Counted from the first letter of the stretch, positions 1 to 11,077 are shown. The stretch is DNA of 64,000 nucleotides from Culex pipiens pallens (GCF_016801865.2 NC_068939.1:41702747-41766746); one strand, 5' to 3'. Translations and numbers: made by a program. Notes: a model not told the origin generated them from the sequence alone.

Positions 1-416
1 AGGAAATCAAAACCATACATTTTGCTTTGCCTTCCCGGTGCTTCGGACGCCTATGAAATATTTCACGTGAAATGTTTCGCATTTTTGGTAATCTTATAAA
101 TTTATTTTATTTAATTGTTCTGACATTAACTACAGCGTTCAAACAAACTTTAAATGAAAGTTGATGTTAGAATTCATCAAATAACACAGTTTTGACGTTC
201 ATAATGCGAACTTATATCCAAATAAATGATAAAACAAGATGAAGTGTCCGGGTTTCGAAGCGTCCGGGAATTCGAATCATGACGTTATGGGCTTAAAAAA
301 TCAAAAAGTTTGAGAGAAATAGTGCTCTTTCTTTAATATTGATTCATGTCTATGTGTAAAGTAATTAGCAAAGAGCAAGAGAACGATACTGTTAAACATA
401 TTAAATAGTGAAATGC
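1..416. other. AT-rich stretch, no gene seen
   Basis: No coding frame or RNA gene is recognisable. A short imperfect inverted motif, CCCGG followed by GCTTCGGAC near 35-50 and its reverse counterpart near 245-272, hints at the ends of a small decayed DNA element, but the interior gives no support. Confidence 0.4.
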
Positions 417-2985
417 ACTTGATTCTCTACGAAATCAATCTTTAATTTTTGTATTTTTTAATCCGGCTGAAACTTTTTTGGTGTTTTCGGTATGCCCAAA
501 GAAGCCATTTTGCATCATTAATTTGTCCATATAATTTTCGATACAAATTTGGCAGCTGTCCATACAAAAATGATACAAGAAAATTCAAAAATCTGTACCT
601 TTTGAAGGTATTTTTTATCGATTTGATGTCTTCAGCAAAGTTTTACTTATGGATAAGGGCTACACTGAAAAAAATGATATACGGTAAAACAAATTTGGTG
701 ATTTTCAATTTGATTTTTTGTCACTTAAACTTGATTTGCATAATAAAACTGTTTTTGTTTTTTTTTTTTAATTTTTGGGAACATCAAATGCCAACTTTTC
801 AGAAATTTCCAGAACGGGCAAAAAATCTTTGACCGAGTTATGAATTTTGTAATCAATACTGTTTTTTTTTCAAAAAATCGAAATATTGGTCGCCAAATTT
901 TTTTTAACATCTTTTTTCGATTTAAAATCAAATTTGCATTTAAAAAGTACTCTAGCGAAATTTTGATAAAGTTATAGCCAATTTTTTTGTAACTTTTTTG
1001 AAAATAGTCGCTGTTTTTAATTTTTTTAAATTGGTTCTTATGTTTGCCAACTTTTGAAAAAAATATTTTTTTGAAAAGCTTTTTATTTTGTTTTTTTGAA
1101 CTTTGTTCATACGACCTTTAGTTGCTGATATATTCCCAAACAAAGGTTTAAAAACAGGAAAATTGATGTTTTCTAAGTCTCACCCAAACAACCAACCATT
1201 TTCTAACGTCGATATCTCAGCAACTAATGGTCCAATTTACAAAGCTAAAATATGAAACATTCGGGAAATTTTCCGATCTTTTCGAAAAAGATATTTTCAA
1301 AATTTTCAAATCATGACTTACATTTCAAAACGGCCAAACTTTCAATATTATTTGGATGGCAATATCTGAGCAATAAAAGGTCGTATTTATGAAGTTCAAA
1401 AAACACAAAATATTGATATGATTGGAGAATTTTTTCAGCTTTTCAAAAAGATTTTTTTTAAGAGGGCAAACATGTGCAGTAGGGTGGGTACGGATTATAA
1501 AAAGTTCTCAGATCAAGTACTGATGTGGTTCCCCTTGTAGGGCATACCCAAAGGGACTCTCACACCAAATTTCAGCTCATTTGGTTGAAAACTGGCTTGT
1601 CTCAAGCGGGTTCAATTTTACATGGAAATTACTATGGGAAATTTTGAATTGTCGTTCATTCGCTCCTACAGGCCTGGGGAAAACATGTAGAAACTTCTAG
1701 GATGGCCAGAAATGAGCGGAATCGTCTGGAGAACATCTTTCCCTAAGAGACCAGGTCGATTCATTCAACCCCCATCGAGCTCAACGGCAATACATCCGGG
1801 GTTTTCGGAACCAACGGGTTTCCCCAGAAAAGCAACAAATTTTCCTTAGCATGCTATGAATGCTTGATGAACACCGCGACGCCACATGTCAAACAGCTAC
1901 CACGTGATTGTAAAATTTGCACCATAACATTTTTTTTCTTAGTTGGAGGTTTAGAATACAGTTAAATAGTATCAGGATCACCATAAATTTTAATTCTATG
2001 GTTCAAAAAGTAATAAAAAGTAATTTTTTATAGGCGATACTAGTCCACGTGGTAATTGTTTGACATGTGGCGTCGCGGTGTTCATCAAGCATTCATAGCA
2101 TGCTAAGGAAAATTTGTTGCTTTTCTGGTTAAAACCGTTGGTTCCGAAAACCCCGGATGTATTGCCGTTGAGCTCGATGGGGGTTGAATGAATCGACCTG
2201 GTCTCTTAGGGAAAGTTGTTCTCCAGACGATTCCGCTCATTTCTGGCCATCCTAGAAGTTTCTACATGTTTTCCCCAGGCCTGTAGGAGCGAATGAACGA
2301 CAATTCAAAATTTCCCATAGTAATTTCCATGTAAAATTGAACCCGCTTGAGACAAGCCAGTTTTCAACCAAATGAGCTGAAATTTGGTGTGAGAGTCCCT
2401 TTGGGTATGCCCTACAAGGGGAACCACACCAGAACTTGATCTGAGAACTTTTTAAAATCCGTACCCACCCTAATGTGCAGGCACATTATCAAAATTTCAC
2501 TGAAGTACTTTTTGATTGAAAATTTGATTTTACATCGAAAAATGAAGTTGGTAATTTTTCACGACCAATATTTCGATTCTTGAAAAAAAATCTGTATTAA
2601 ATCAAAAATTCTGAAAAGTTGGCATTTGATGTCCCCTAAAACATATTAAAAATAAAAAAAAATAAAAATAGTGTTTTTTTTGCAAATTAAGTTTCAGTGA
2701 CAAAAAGTTAAATTATCTGTGTATCTTTTTTTCAATGTAGTCCTTATTCATACCTACAACTTTGCCGAAGGCACCAAATCGATCAAAAAATTCCTTCAAA
2801 AGATACAGATTTTTCAATTTTCATACATCATTGTTGTATGGACAGCTGCCAAATTTGTATGGAAATTTATATGGACAAATTAATGATGCAAAATGGCTTG
2901 TTTGGGCATACCGAAGTCAGTTTCAGCCTGATTAAAAAATACATAAAAATGGAATGACCGAAATCTGAGAGAATTGCTCTATAGC
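417..2985. mobile_element. Family A foldback element, interrupted copy A1
   Basis: The left arm (417-1479) and right arm (2481-2985) are inverted copies of a sequence that recurs near 23.1, 37.3, 53.3, 58.3 and 62.1 kb. Diagnostic motifs are an outer GAATTGCTC-type end, then AAAAAGTTTCAGCCGG-like and TTGGGCATACCGAAGGCACC-like blocks, then a block containing TTTGGCAGCTGTCC. The right end reads AGAGAATTGCTC at 2974-2985; the left end has lost its outermost bases. No coding capacity is visible, so this is a non-autonomous foldback DNA element. It is split by the nested element at 1480-2472. Superfamily is not assigned, because no clear target duplication is visible. Confidence 0.75.
1480..2472. 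mobile_element. hAT-type foldback MITE with 8-bp target duplication
   Basis: This 993-bp element begins TAGGGTGGGTACGGATT and ends with the reverse complement. The direct repeat ATGTGCAG flanks it at 1472-1479 and 2473-2480. The arms (about 1480-1907 and 2044-2472) are inverted copies with roughly 98 percent identity by eye, separated by a loop of about 136 bp. The end fits the loose hAT terminus YARNG, and an 8-bp duplication is the hAT size. There is no transposase, so it must have been mobilised in trans. P-like superfamilies also make 8-bp duplications, so hAT is the best rather than the only reading. Confidence 0.85.
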
Positions 2986-4876
2986 TGTGCGAATAATTTT
3001 TTTCCAGGCTTAAGAAATAAAAGGAATCTTCAACCTCAGTCGGACCCAACAGATCGAACCAATCTCCCGAAGGGTCACTCCGGTACCAATCAGCTCAACC
3101 ACTTTTTTTCCCTGCCCCTCCCAAGAGTCAACTTTGCCACTTTGACTTTTGGTTCCCGTCCCCTTCAATTTCATTGCTTATTCAAAAGTCACTTAGGACC
3201 TTTCTTCGGAGATCAACTTTTTCGTCGTTTCCTCGAAGGACAATCGCCACATTTGTTTGTGACTTCCGTTCCGTCCACAAAGCTAGAAGGAAGTTGAAGT
3301 CCCCAGCGGAGATTCTTCGGCCCCATAAATCTTGGCCATAGCTAGAGGGAAGAGGCAAAACGGTTTCACGATTTATGGCGCAAGAACGTTGGCCAGAGCA
3401 ACAGGAGGTGGCAGAAGGCGAACAAATCTTCAAGTAATCACGGCCGGCAGGATATCGAAGAGTCACTCTCTCGGTATCGAGGGGTGAGGACAAAGCTGGA
3501 TCGAGAACCCCTCTCGGAAGCTCGTTGAGGAGAGCCAAGATTTATGGATTCCTTTTCGTTTGGGGAGGACGATAAGCGTGGAGGCGCTTGGTGCGGTTCT
3601 TCTGTTACGGGAGTAATTTTCGGATATAATTTACGGCAACAGGTCTTGGCGGGCAGGGCTCGTGTCGACATTGAATGGCAGCAATTGTCGGAGTGGGGGT
3701 TGTTTATGCCGGAATATGCTTTCTGGGTGATTGAATGTGTCAAAAGCAAGATGAAGTGGCTTGATTAGATTTTCGGAGTGATGGGATGCCTAAAGTAATG
3801 GGTCATGAAGAGCTGTGTAAAAATAGCATAAACGTAATTTTGCTTCCGGGGACATACAGTTTGAAACATGCTTCAATATTTGTGTTACAATCCATCAAAC
3901 AATCATCCATTCATAGTATTTTTCAATGGTCCACTTCGTCCCGAATCCAACCCTCATCAAGCACCACACTTCGCAAAACTGCCCTGTTGATTCAAGCGTT
4001 ACGCTTTTCAAAACAACACCGTACCCACCACGCTCCAAAAAAAGACATAAAATAAAATAAAAATGAAAATCCTTTTATCACGCCATGAATATTATTGGCT
4101 GCGCTTTTCCCAGTCACCACCACCTAGCGGACTTTTTCCATCATTTTTTTCCACTTCACCTGCCAGAACCAGAATCCACCGTGATGGTCCAAACGGTTTG
4201 CTTTTGGTAGATTTGGCCCCTCCGTGTTTTCTTTCCAGGTTGTTTGTTCTTCTAAATTATTCACGATTTGTTTGCATACACGGGCTGGAGTTGAAAGTTC
4301 GGACGAGATTGCTTTATCGTGAGAAATTTTTGAGTAAAGTTTTTGTTATGCTAACTGAATTGGAAGTCATTTTAAGATCAAATCAGTTTTGAACTTTAGC
4401 TTCTTAAGCTTTGATTTAAGTTTACTTTTCGATCATAAAGTCAAAGACTCAACTCAAGCAAAGTTGAGTGGCGATGACGCTTCCAACTCACATCATCCAA
4501 GAACCTTCACGCGAGAAAAAAAAGGTGCTGATACTTGTCTTTCTGCCGGTTGACTTTCCAGGACTTGGCAGATTTTCCACCCACTTTTCACAATTCCTTC
4601 TCGAGCGGTGCGGCATTTATCACGCTTCAGGTGAAATAATCGTTCTGTGATGCCGGAGAATCTCTTCCAACCGGTTGCTTCTGCAGGTCGTTGAGGTGAG
4701 AGACAGAGGTGAGTTCGTTGTCCTCTTCAGCCATCCTTGTTTTTATCCTAAGAAGATGAAGTAAGGTTTGATTGCAAACAATCAGCTCAACCAGCTTTTC
4801 CGGGTTGCTTAAGGCATGTTTCTTTTTGGAGTAGAGTTTGAGGCACTTTTCTTATGACGGAATGATTTGGAGTTCG
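2986..4876. other. Single-copy-looking island, no gene recognised
   Basis: Higher GC than the flanking foldbacks and no repeat family found elsewhere in the window. Open frames of 60-118 codons exist on both strands (for example 3182-3538 minus and 3544-3768 plus). They overlap one another, lack recognisable domains and have no convincing splice context, so I do not call them genes. It could hold non-coding regulatory sequence, but nothing in the sequence shows this. Confidence 0.4.
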
Positions 4877-4890
4877 TCCAATTTAAACGT

Positions 4891-5079
4891 GGTGGGTCTC
4901 GTGGCGCAGGGGTAGCGGCTTCGATTCCCGCCTTATCCACTGAGCTTCTATCGGATGGTGAAGTAAAACGTCGGTCCCGGTTTCTCCTGTCTCGTCAGAG
5001 GCGCTGGAGCAGAAATCCCACGTTAGAGGAAGGCCATGCCCCGGGGGGCGTAGTGCCAATAGTTTCGTTTTTTTTCGTT
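4891..5079 (+). mobile_element. tRNA-derived SINE, internally deleted copy
   Basis: The head carries a pol III box A-like motif (TGGCGCAGGGGTAGCGG, about 4902-4918) and a box B-like GCTTCGATTCCC. The body matches the minus-strand copy at 46670-46884 and ends in a T-rich tail (about 5062-5079). A perfect 14-bp target duplication, TCCAATTTAAACGT, lies at 4877-4890 and 5080-5093, the signature of LINE-driven retroposition. Compared with the other copy, 37 bp between box A and box B are missing, with the 4-bp repeat TTCG at the junction. The two promoter boxes are now nearly adjacent, so this copy is probably transcriptionally dead. Confidence 0.88.
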
Positions 5080-5090
5080 TCCAATTTAAA

Positions 5091-5790
5091 CGTCCAACGT
5101 CCAACGTCCAACGTCCAACGTCCAACGTCCTACGTTGCAAGATCCAATGCCCTACGTTCCAAGATCCAACGTCCTACATTTCAATATCCAATGTCCTACG
5201 TTCCAAGATCTAATGTCCTACGTTCCAAGATCCAACCCCCTTCGTTCCAAGATCCAACGTCCTACGTTCCAAGATCCAATGTCCTACGTTCCAAGATCCA
5301 ATGACCTACGTTCCAAGATCCAATGTCCTACGTTCCAAGATCCAATGTCCTACGTTCCAAGATCCAATGTCCTACGTTCCAAGATCCAATGTCCTACGTT
5401 CCAAGATCCAATGTCCTACGTTCCAAGATCCAATGTCCTACGTTCCATTATCCAATGTCTTACGTTCCAAGATCCAATGTCCTACGTTCCAAGATCCAAT
5501 GTCCTACGTTCCAATATCCAATGTCCTACGTTCCAAGATCCAATGTCCTACGTTCCAATATCCAATGACCAACGTTCCAAGATCCAATGTCCTACGTTCC
5601 AAGATCCAATGACCTACGTTCCAAGATCCAATGTCCTACGTTCCAAGATCCAATGTCCTACGTTCCAAGATCCAATGACCTACATTTCAAGATCCAATGT
5701 CCTACGATCCAAGATCTAATGTCCTACGTTCCAAGATTCAATGTCCTACGTTCCAAGATCCAATGTCATACGTCCAAGTTCCAATGCCAA
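5091..5790. repeat. 22-bp minisatellite seeded by a heptamer run
   Basis: The first ~40 bp are about six copies of the heptamer CCAACGT. After that about 30 copies of a 22-bp unit follow (ACGTTCCAAGATCCAATGTC plus CT), with scattered substitutions. Because 22 is not a multiple of 3 and the unit lacks stops in the forward direction, all three plus-strand frames stay open and encode the same repetitive peptide. This is a by-product of the array, not evidence for a gene. The array abuts the 3' target duplication of the SINE. Confidence 0.95.
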
Positions 5791-6383
5791 ACCCATATCC
5801 AAGGCCATGCTTCTGTTTAAGTTTTTTACAAGTTAGGTCAAGTCTAATTGATTTTTGTTATCAATTTAAGTCAATCCAATTTCACCCTACCAAGTGACTT
5901 AACCTAGGTTCCCCCCAAAAAAGAACGACCCTTCCCAACATTATTTACAATCTGCGCCACGTGGAACGGAGACGAGCAATATTAGCCGATTCAATCCCGC
6001 CTCCCGGGCGGCTGACTTCACGTTCCCATCTCCAGCAAAGGACCCTCGCTGCGGCAAGAGAGAAAAGGACTCGCGAAGACGTCCGTGTGATGGCAAATGA
6101 TAAAAAAGGTGAGCCAATTTGCGCCGCTCACGATGAAAATCCTAATCCTCGTCAAGGACGTCAAAGTGGGCCACTTCGAAGGGGGCTCGGGTGGAAAATT
6201 GGGAAATTTATGGACTCTTCGCTGGACTTCCTTTCTGTGTTTTTCTCTCGCAGCGATTCATTCATTTTTCAAAAGGGACGATCCGCACGCATTCGGTGGA
6301 ACTAATGATACGAGGGAAGTGGCAGTGAGCACTTAAATGTTAATTTGTCTTGCCAGTTTTAACTACTAAGAGAGTAATTGGTT
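5791..6383. other. Single-copy-looking spacer
   Basis: It sits between the minisatellite and the Penelope-like remnant. An open frame of 114 codons at 5961-6305 has no recognisable domain and is arginine-rich through composition. Nothing else is supported. Confidence 0.4.
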
Positions 6384-6434
6384 AAATTCGCTTGGTTTTG
6401 TTCGGTGACAAGGAAAACACTATTTTCTTTTCTT

Positions 6435-6475
6435 GCGACGTTTCGACCTACTATTCTTCGGTCATCTTCAGACGC
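6435..6475 (-). other. Hammerhead-ribozyme-like core in the Penelope-like 3' region
   Basis: On the minus strand CTGAAGA (fits CUGANGA) is followed by a stem GACC/GGTC around an 11-nt loop, and then GAAACGTC (fits GAAA plus a GUC cleavage triplet). Penelope-like elements are known to carry minimal hammerhead motifs. Stem III would have essentially no loop here, and stem I shows only about two pairs. At best it would be a minimal form acting as a dimer, or a decayed remnant. Confidence 0.35.
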
Positions 6476-6583
6476 CTAAAACATAAACATTTATTTTTCT
6501 GGTCAATTCAAAGTTACAAAAAGCTCACAAAACACAACTTACAAAATGCAACGCAGCTTTCTTCTGTTGCTGCTTGCTCACGA

Positions 6584-7081
6584 CTACACCTCCTCTTGCA
6601 TCGTCAGGTTCTGTCTGTCTTGTTGTTGTCGCTTCCGTTCGTTGGTAGTAGTGACCTCGCGTATTTTAACCACAACGCTGTTGTACACACTGTTAAAAGC
6701 TCCACACTCTCTCTGCAAGTTCACGGTTTTCTCTTCCCCGGCAAGCTTAACGTGGAACATCTCCGCTATCTTCCTGCACGCCTGGTCATTAATTCGCTCC
6801 AAAAATTTAATCTTGTCGAAGTTGAAAAGATGACCAGCTTGCAGGGCGTGTTGTGATAGACCCGATTTTGGGTCGTTGTTTCTGACGTCACGTTTATGTT
6901 CCGCCATGCGAACGTCAACCTTCCGTTTTGTTTGTCCTATGTAGGTTTTGTGGTCCGCACCGCAAGGAACCTCATACACTACGCATGTCTGCTTGCCTAG
7001 TGGGAGCGGGTCCTTCAGTGGCTGGAAGATGGATTGCCTTTGCGATTTGCTGACTCGGAATGTTTGGTGAAGATTTTCCAT
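6584..7081 (-). pseudogene. GIY-YIG endonuclease domain of a Penelope-like element (truncated)
   Basis: The 165-residue open frame contains a GIY-YIG nuclease. The core is VVYEVPCG (about residues 34-41) followed by TYIGQT (about 47-52), matching the two halves of the GIY-YIG motif. After it come a conserved arginine in VDVRMAEHKRD, histidines in GLSQHALQAGH, and a glutamate in the RKIAEMFHV helix. A run resembling FQPLKDPLPLG just before the domain matches the RT-endonuclease linker of Penelope-like elements, where this nuclease nicks target DNA for priming. The usual element encodes an RT of several hundred residues upstream; here only stop-containing sequence precedes the methionine. That methionine is probably internal to the ancestral protein and not a true start. 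The frame is intact through the domain, so decay is recent or mild. A host GIY-YIG protein is much less likely given the linker and 3' context. Confidence 0.85.
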
Positions 7082-7085
7082 TTAG

Positions 7086-7717
7086 ATTTAGTTGGGAGAT
7101 TAATGGTGGTAAGCGTAAACTTCTGAGAGCTCATTTCAATTGAATAAAGTCGATTCCATGAAAATCGCGCTAATTCAATTAAAAAGCCACATCAATCCCC
7201 CACAGCAATTTAATTCTACTCAACAGCAAATCAATCAGATCCGCAGAGATTCGATCTTTCCACGGTGAAAAACAAAATCCCATCGACAAAATCCACCACG
7301 TGTTAGCCCGGGAACGCACCCGTTCTCGCGCTGTATCGGAGGGCCAAAATCTTGCCTCCTAATTGCCAATTTTCCGGCAGCTTACGATTCTGCCGGGGCT
7401 GTACAGCAAAGCTATGCACGATGGACATTATCGCCCGACACGGTCGGTTCTACATTATGGTACGTGCAACATCATCATCATCGTCATCGTCATCATCGGC
7501 ACCGGTTTGTGGGTTCTGGACCGAAAAGGTGTTCTTCAGTGGCTTTTATTTGGAGTTGCTCTTACTTGACTGAAAGTTTATCGAATGTTAACAGACTTTT
7601 GAAGATAAAATCATATACAAAATTATCATAATTTGCTTGTTTAAATTTCTCTATGAATTCAAAACAATCTAAGCCAGGGAAAAAAAACTAGATCGGATAG
7701 GCGGCCAAAATTTCATA
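7086..7717. other. Single-copy-looking spacer with a small trinucleotide run
   Basis: No gene recognised. A short ATC/GTC-type trinucleotide run lies at about 7468-7498. The rest shows no family found elsewhere in the window. Confidence 0.4.
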
Positions 7718-7970
7718 GACAGTAAAAAAATCATGGTATTATTATTTTTTTTAGGGGTACATTTTTTATGTCAGAATTGTAATGTAATGCAATGTAATTT
7801 TAACTCTGCAAATGTGTAATTTTACCACTTTTCTGATGTAATGGCACTATTTTAGTCTAAATTGAGGTAAAATTAGATCATTAAAAAGGTAATATTCATT
7901 CTTCCGAAGTTACACCTTTCAAATTACAAAATTCAAATACATTATTATTACATATTATTTTTTTATTGAG
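7718..7970. mobile_element. Family C MITE, copy 1 (TA target duplication)
   Basis: It begins GACAGTAAAAAAATCATGG and ends with the decayed inverse ending TTTATTGAG. TA dinucleotides flank it at 7716-7717 and 7971-7972. Internal motifs TTTTTTATGTCAGAA and GTAATTTTACC are shared with the copies at 20869-21072 and 51026-51210. No coding capacity; Tc1/mariner-type by target duplication. Confidence 0.7.
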
Positions 7971-7972
7971 TA

Positions 7973-9308
7973 GATTAATATCCACAGAAGCTCTCCTGAA
8001 AATGTTAAAAAAATGTTTAGAATTCGGGGTGCCCAATCGAGTGGATTCTGGACACTTTAGTATGGGGAAAACGGCATTTTTTTACATTTTATTTACCTAA
8101 AAATCCAAAATGGAACAAAATAACATTCTATGCGAGGTATTTATAGATTTTTATATGGGGAACAACTTTGTATAACATCGCAAAACGATCTGAGCAGATC
8201 TGGTTTAGTTTTAAGTGGTTTATGTTTAGGTGTTTCTAGGGCCAAACCTAGGACTAAAGTAAAGCCTTTTTATCGAAACGGCCACTATGATCAGACAATG
8301 CAATGTTACAATGTTTGGGTTTATTTAAAAATCCAATGATTTTTTTTTTTAATTTTAGATGTGCAGTATCGCATAAACTTTTTTCAGCTGAAATTTTAGT
8401 TTTCGTCAAATCTTAGAATTTTTTTTTACTGACAACTGAAATAGTGTAAAATACAAGTGTTGTTGGTTTTAAGAAATAATGTCCGTATATCCTATCTTTT
8501 AAATTATTATTTTCCCATTTTTTAAAACTTTGTAAATCGGACAAAAAAATGCTGTGTTAAAGCATTTAAATGAATTCAAATAGAGAAAAATATGTTTTTT
8601 TTTTGTGTTTTCCATTAAGCCATGTTTTTTCAACTGACTCGGAAACAATTTGTCCGATTTGAAGTTTTGAAAGCGAAATTCATGCAAAATTTTGCGAGTC
8701 TCCGAATAACACTTTCAAATTCAAATTTCAAAATGAAGTCAAACATTTCGAAAGGGATGAAAAACACAAATTTTGACCCATTTGACGATTTAAAAAACAA
8801 TTTTTATTCTTAGCTATGCAGAAATTTCAGTTTGTTTCAGAATGGATGATTCAAAAATTCAAAAGTGCTACTATCCATTGGATTTAATTTGAGAACGGCC
8901 AGTTTTACGGGGTTCTCGGAGTTGTTGGAGTTCAATTTTATTGTTTTTGAAAAAATATTTGTTTTTTATTCCAAAAATACGGTTTTTGTGAATTTTTGTG
9001 GTCTCTGCGGCTCAAAAGTTGCATTTTAAGTCTTTTTTAACAACCTAAAAATAAAAATAGAAATGATATCCATTTCCGATTTCCGTAGAGAATTGACTTA
9101 CAGAGATAGTATTTTTTAGAGCAGGTAAGCTTCAAATTAGAAAATTTTAGTATATGGTTTTACTGTACTGAGTCATTTAGCATTTAACAAAACATGGCTA
9201 AACTAGCTGAAGCCTGGATTTGGACCACCCTAATGTATAGTTGTTCAGATTTTGATTCATCGATAGGTGTAATGGAGGTTTATGACTTTTTACTAAAAGC
9301 AATTTCCT
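7973..9308. other. AT-rich spacer, no gene recognised
   Basis: Long A and T runs and no frame above about 70 codons. No inverted or tandem structure I could support. Confidence 0.4.
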
Positions 9309-9431
9309 AGAGTAGGATTGAAGCCTTTCCTCAGTGGGAAAGTTAAAATCAAAAGAAAAACTAACTTAATCCACCTATGTGGTTGGAGCCTTCCTCACAA
9401 CAATGGCTGTACACAAGTTTCATCTATTTTT

Positions 9432-10907
9432 TAGATCCGGCTTCCAAAAAGTACATCGATATCACTTAAGTGGCCATATCTCGAGACAGGGTTGCCAGGT
9501 CTTCAATGTTTTAGACTCGTTGGAAAGGTCTTATGATAACCTAACCAACGTTGGGTCGGATGATGGACCCGGACACAGTTTACATACATTTAAGTGAGAT
9601 CCGGCTTCAAAAAAGTATATCAATATCACATAAGTGGCCATATCTCGAGACAGGGTTGCCAGATCTTCAATGTTTTGCACTCGTTGGAAAGGTCTTTTGA
9701 TAACCTAACCAACGTTGGGTCGGATGATGGACCCGGACATAGTTTACATACATTAAAGTGAGATCCGGCTTCAAAAAAGTATATCAATATCACTTAAGTG
9801 GCCATATCTCGAGACAGGGTGGCCAGATCTTCAATTTTTTGCACTCGTTGGAAAGGTCTTTTGATAACCTAACCAACAATATGTCGGATGGTGTATCCGG
9901 ACATAGTTTACATACATTTAATTGAGATCCGGTTTCAAAAAAGTACATCGATATCACTTAAGAGGCCATATCTCGAGACAGGGTTGCCAGATCTTCAATG
10001 TTTTGCACTCGTTGGAAAGGTCTTTTGATAACCTAACCAACGTTGAGTCGGATGATGGACCCGGACATAGTTTACATACATTTAAGTGAGATCCGGCTTC
10101 AAAAAAGTATATCAATATCACTTAAGTGGCCATATCTCGAGACAGGGTTGCCAGATCTTCAATTTTTTGCACTCGTTGGAAAGGTCTTTTGATAACCTAA
10201 CCAACAATAGGTCGGATGGTGGATCCGTACATAGTTTACATACATTTAAGTGAGATCCGGTTTCAAAAAAGTACATTGATATCACTTAAGAGGCCATATC
10301 TCGAGACAGGGTTGCCAGATCTTCAATGTTTTGCACTCGTTGGAAAGATCTTTTGATAACCTAACCAACGTTGGTTCGGATGATGGACCCGGACATAGTT
10401 TACATACATTTAAGTGAGATCCGGCTTCAAAAAAGTATATCAATATCACTTAAGTGGCCATATCTCGAGACAGGGTTGCCAGATCTTCAATTTTTTGCAC
10501 TCGTTGGAAAGGTCTTTTGATAACCTAACCAACGTTGAGTCGGATGATGGACCCGGACATAGTTTACATACATTTAAGTGAGATCCGGCTTCAAAAAAGT
10601 ATATCAATATCACTTAAGTGGCCATATCTCGAGACAGGGTTGCCAGATCTTCAATTTTTTGCAATCGTTGGAAAGGTCTTTTGATAACCTAACCAACAAT
10701 AGGTCGGATGGTGGATCCGGACATAGTTTACATACATTTAAGTGAGATCCGGTTTCAAAAAAGTACATCGATATCACTTAAGAGGCCATATCTCGAGACA
10801 GGGTTGCCAGATCTTCAATGTTTTAGACTCGTTGGAAAGTTATTTTGATAACCTAACCAACGATGGGTCGGATGATGGACCCAGACATAGTTTACATACA
10901 GTTAAGT
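9432..10907 (+). repeat. Nine tandem 164-bp monomers with higher-order pattern
   Basis: Successive GAGATCC starts fall at 9596, 9760, 9924, 10088, 10252, 10416, 10580, 10744 and 10908, exactly 164 bp apart; a first monomer precedes 9596. Each contains TATCTCGAGACAGGGTTGCC and GGAAAGGTCTTTTGATAACC. Two head variants exist (GGCTTC/TATATCAAT/AAGTGG and GGTTTC/ACATCGAT/AAGAGG), and two tail variants (GTCGGATGATGGACCC and AGGTCGGATGGTGGATCC). They combine non-randomly; see the finding on higher-order structure. Confidence 0.97.
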
Positions 10908-11077
10908 GAGATCCAAATATATGTGAAAACACATTTTTATACATAACTTTTGAACTACTTATCGAAACTTCAATCTGTATAAAACTCGATCTATGGGACC
11001 CTAAACCAAGTCGAATGCAACAAGTTCGGGTCAAATCGGTTCAGCCAGTGCCGAGAAACATGAGCTAGTTTGTTGGT

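Larger units (their letters stand above)
6384..7085 (-). mobile_element. Penelope-like retroelement, 3' fragment
   Basis: The fragment carries the C-terminal endonuclease region of a Penelope-like element on the minus strand, followed by about 200 bp of 3' non-coding sequence. That non-coding part includes a hammerhead-like core (6435-6475). The reverse transcriptase domain expected upstream (above 7085) is absent, so this is a 5'-truncated dead copy, a common outcome for these elements. The lower boundary is uncertain; it is set where resemblance to the element's 3' region fades. Confidence 0.75.

Noticed and set aside
5135..5820. Long open frames encoding repeated SYVPRSNVLRSKIQCPTFQD-type peptide
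   Set aside because: They are produced in all three frames by a stop-free 22-bp minisatellite, with no initiation or splice context. Not a protein.
9432..10907. CRISPR-like array
   Set aside because: Monomers are contiguous with no unique spacers, and the genome is eukaryotic.
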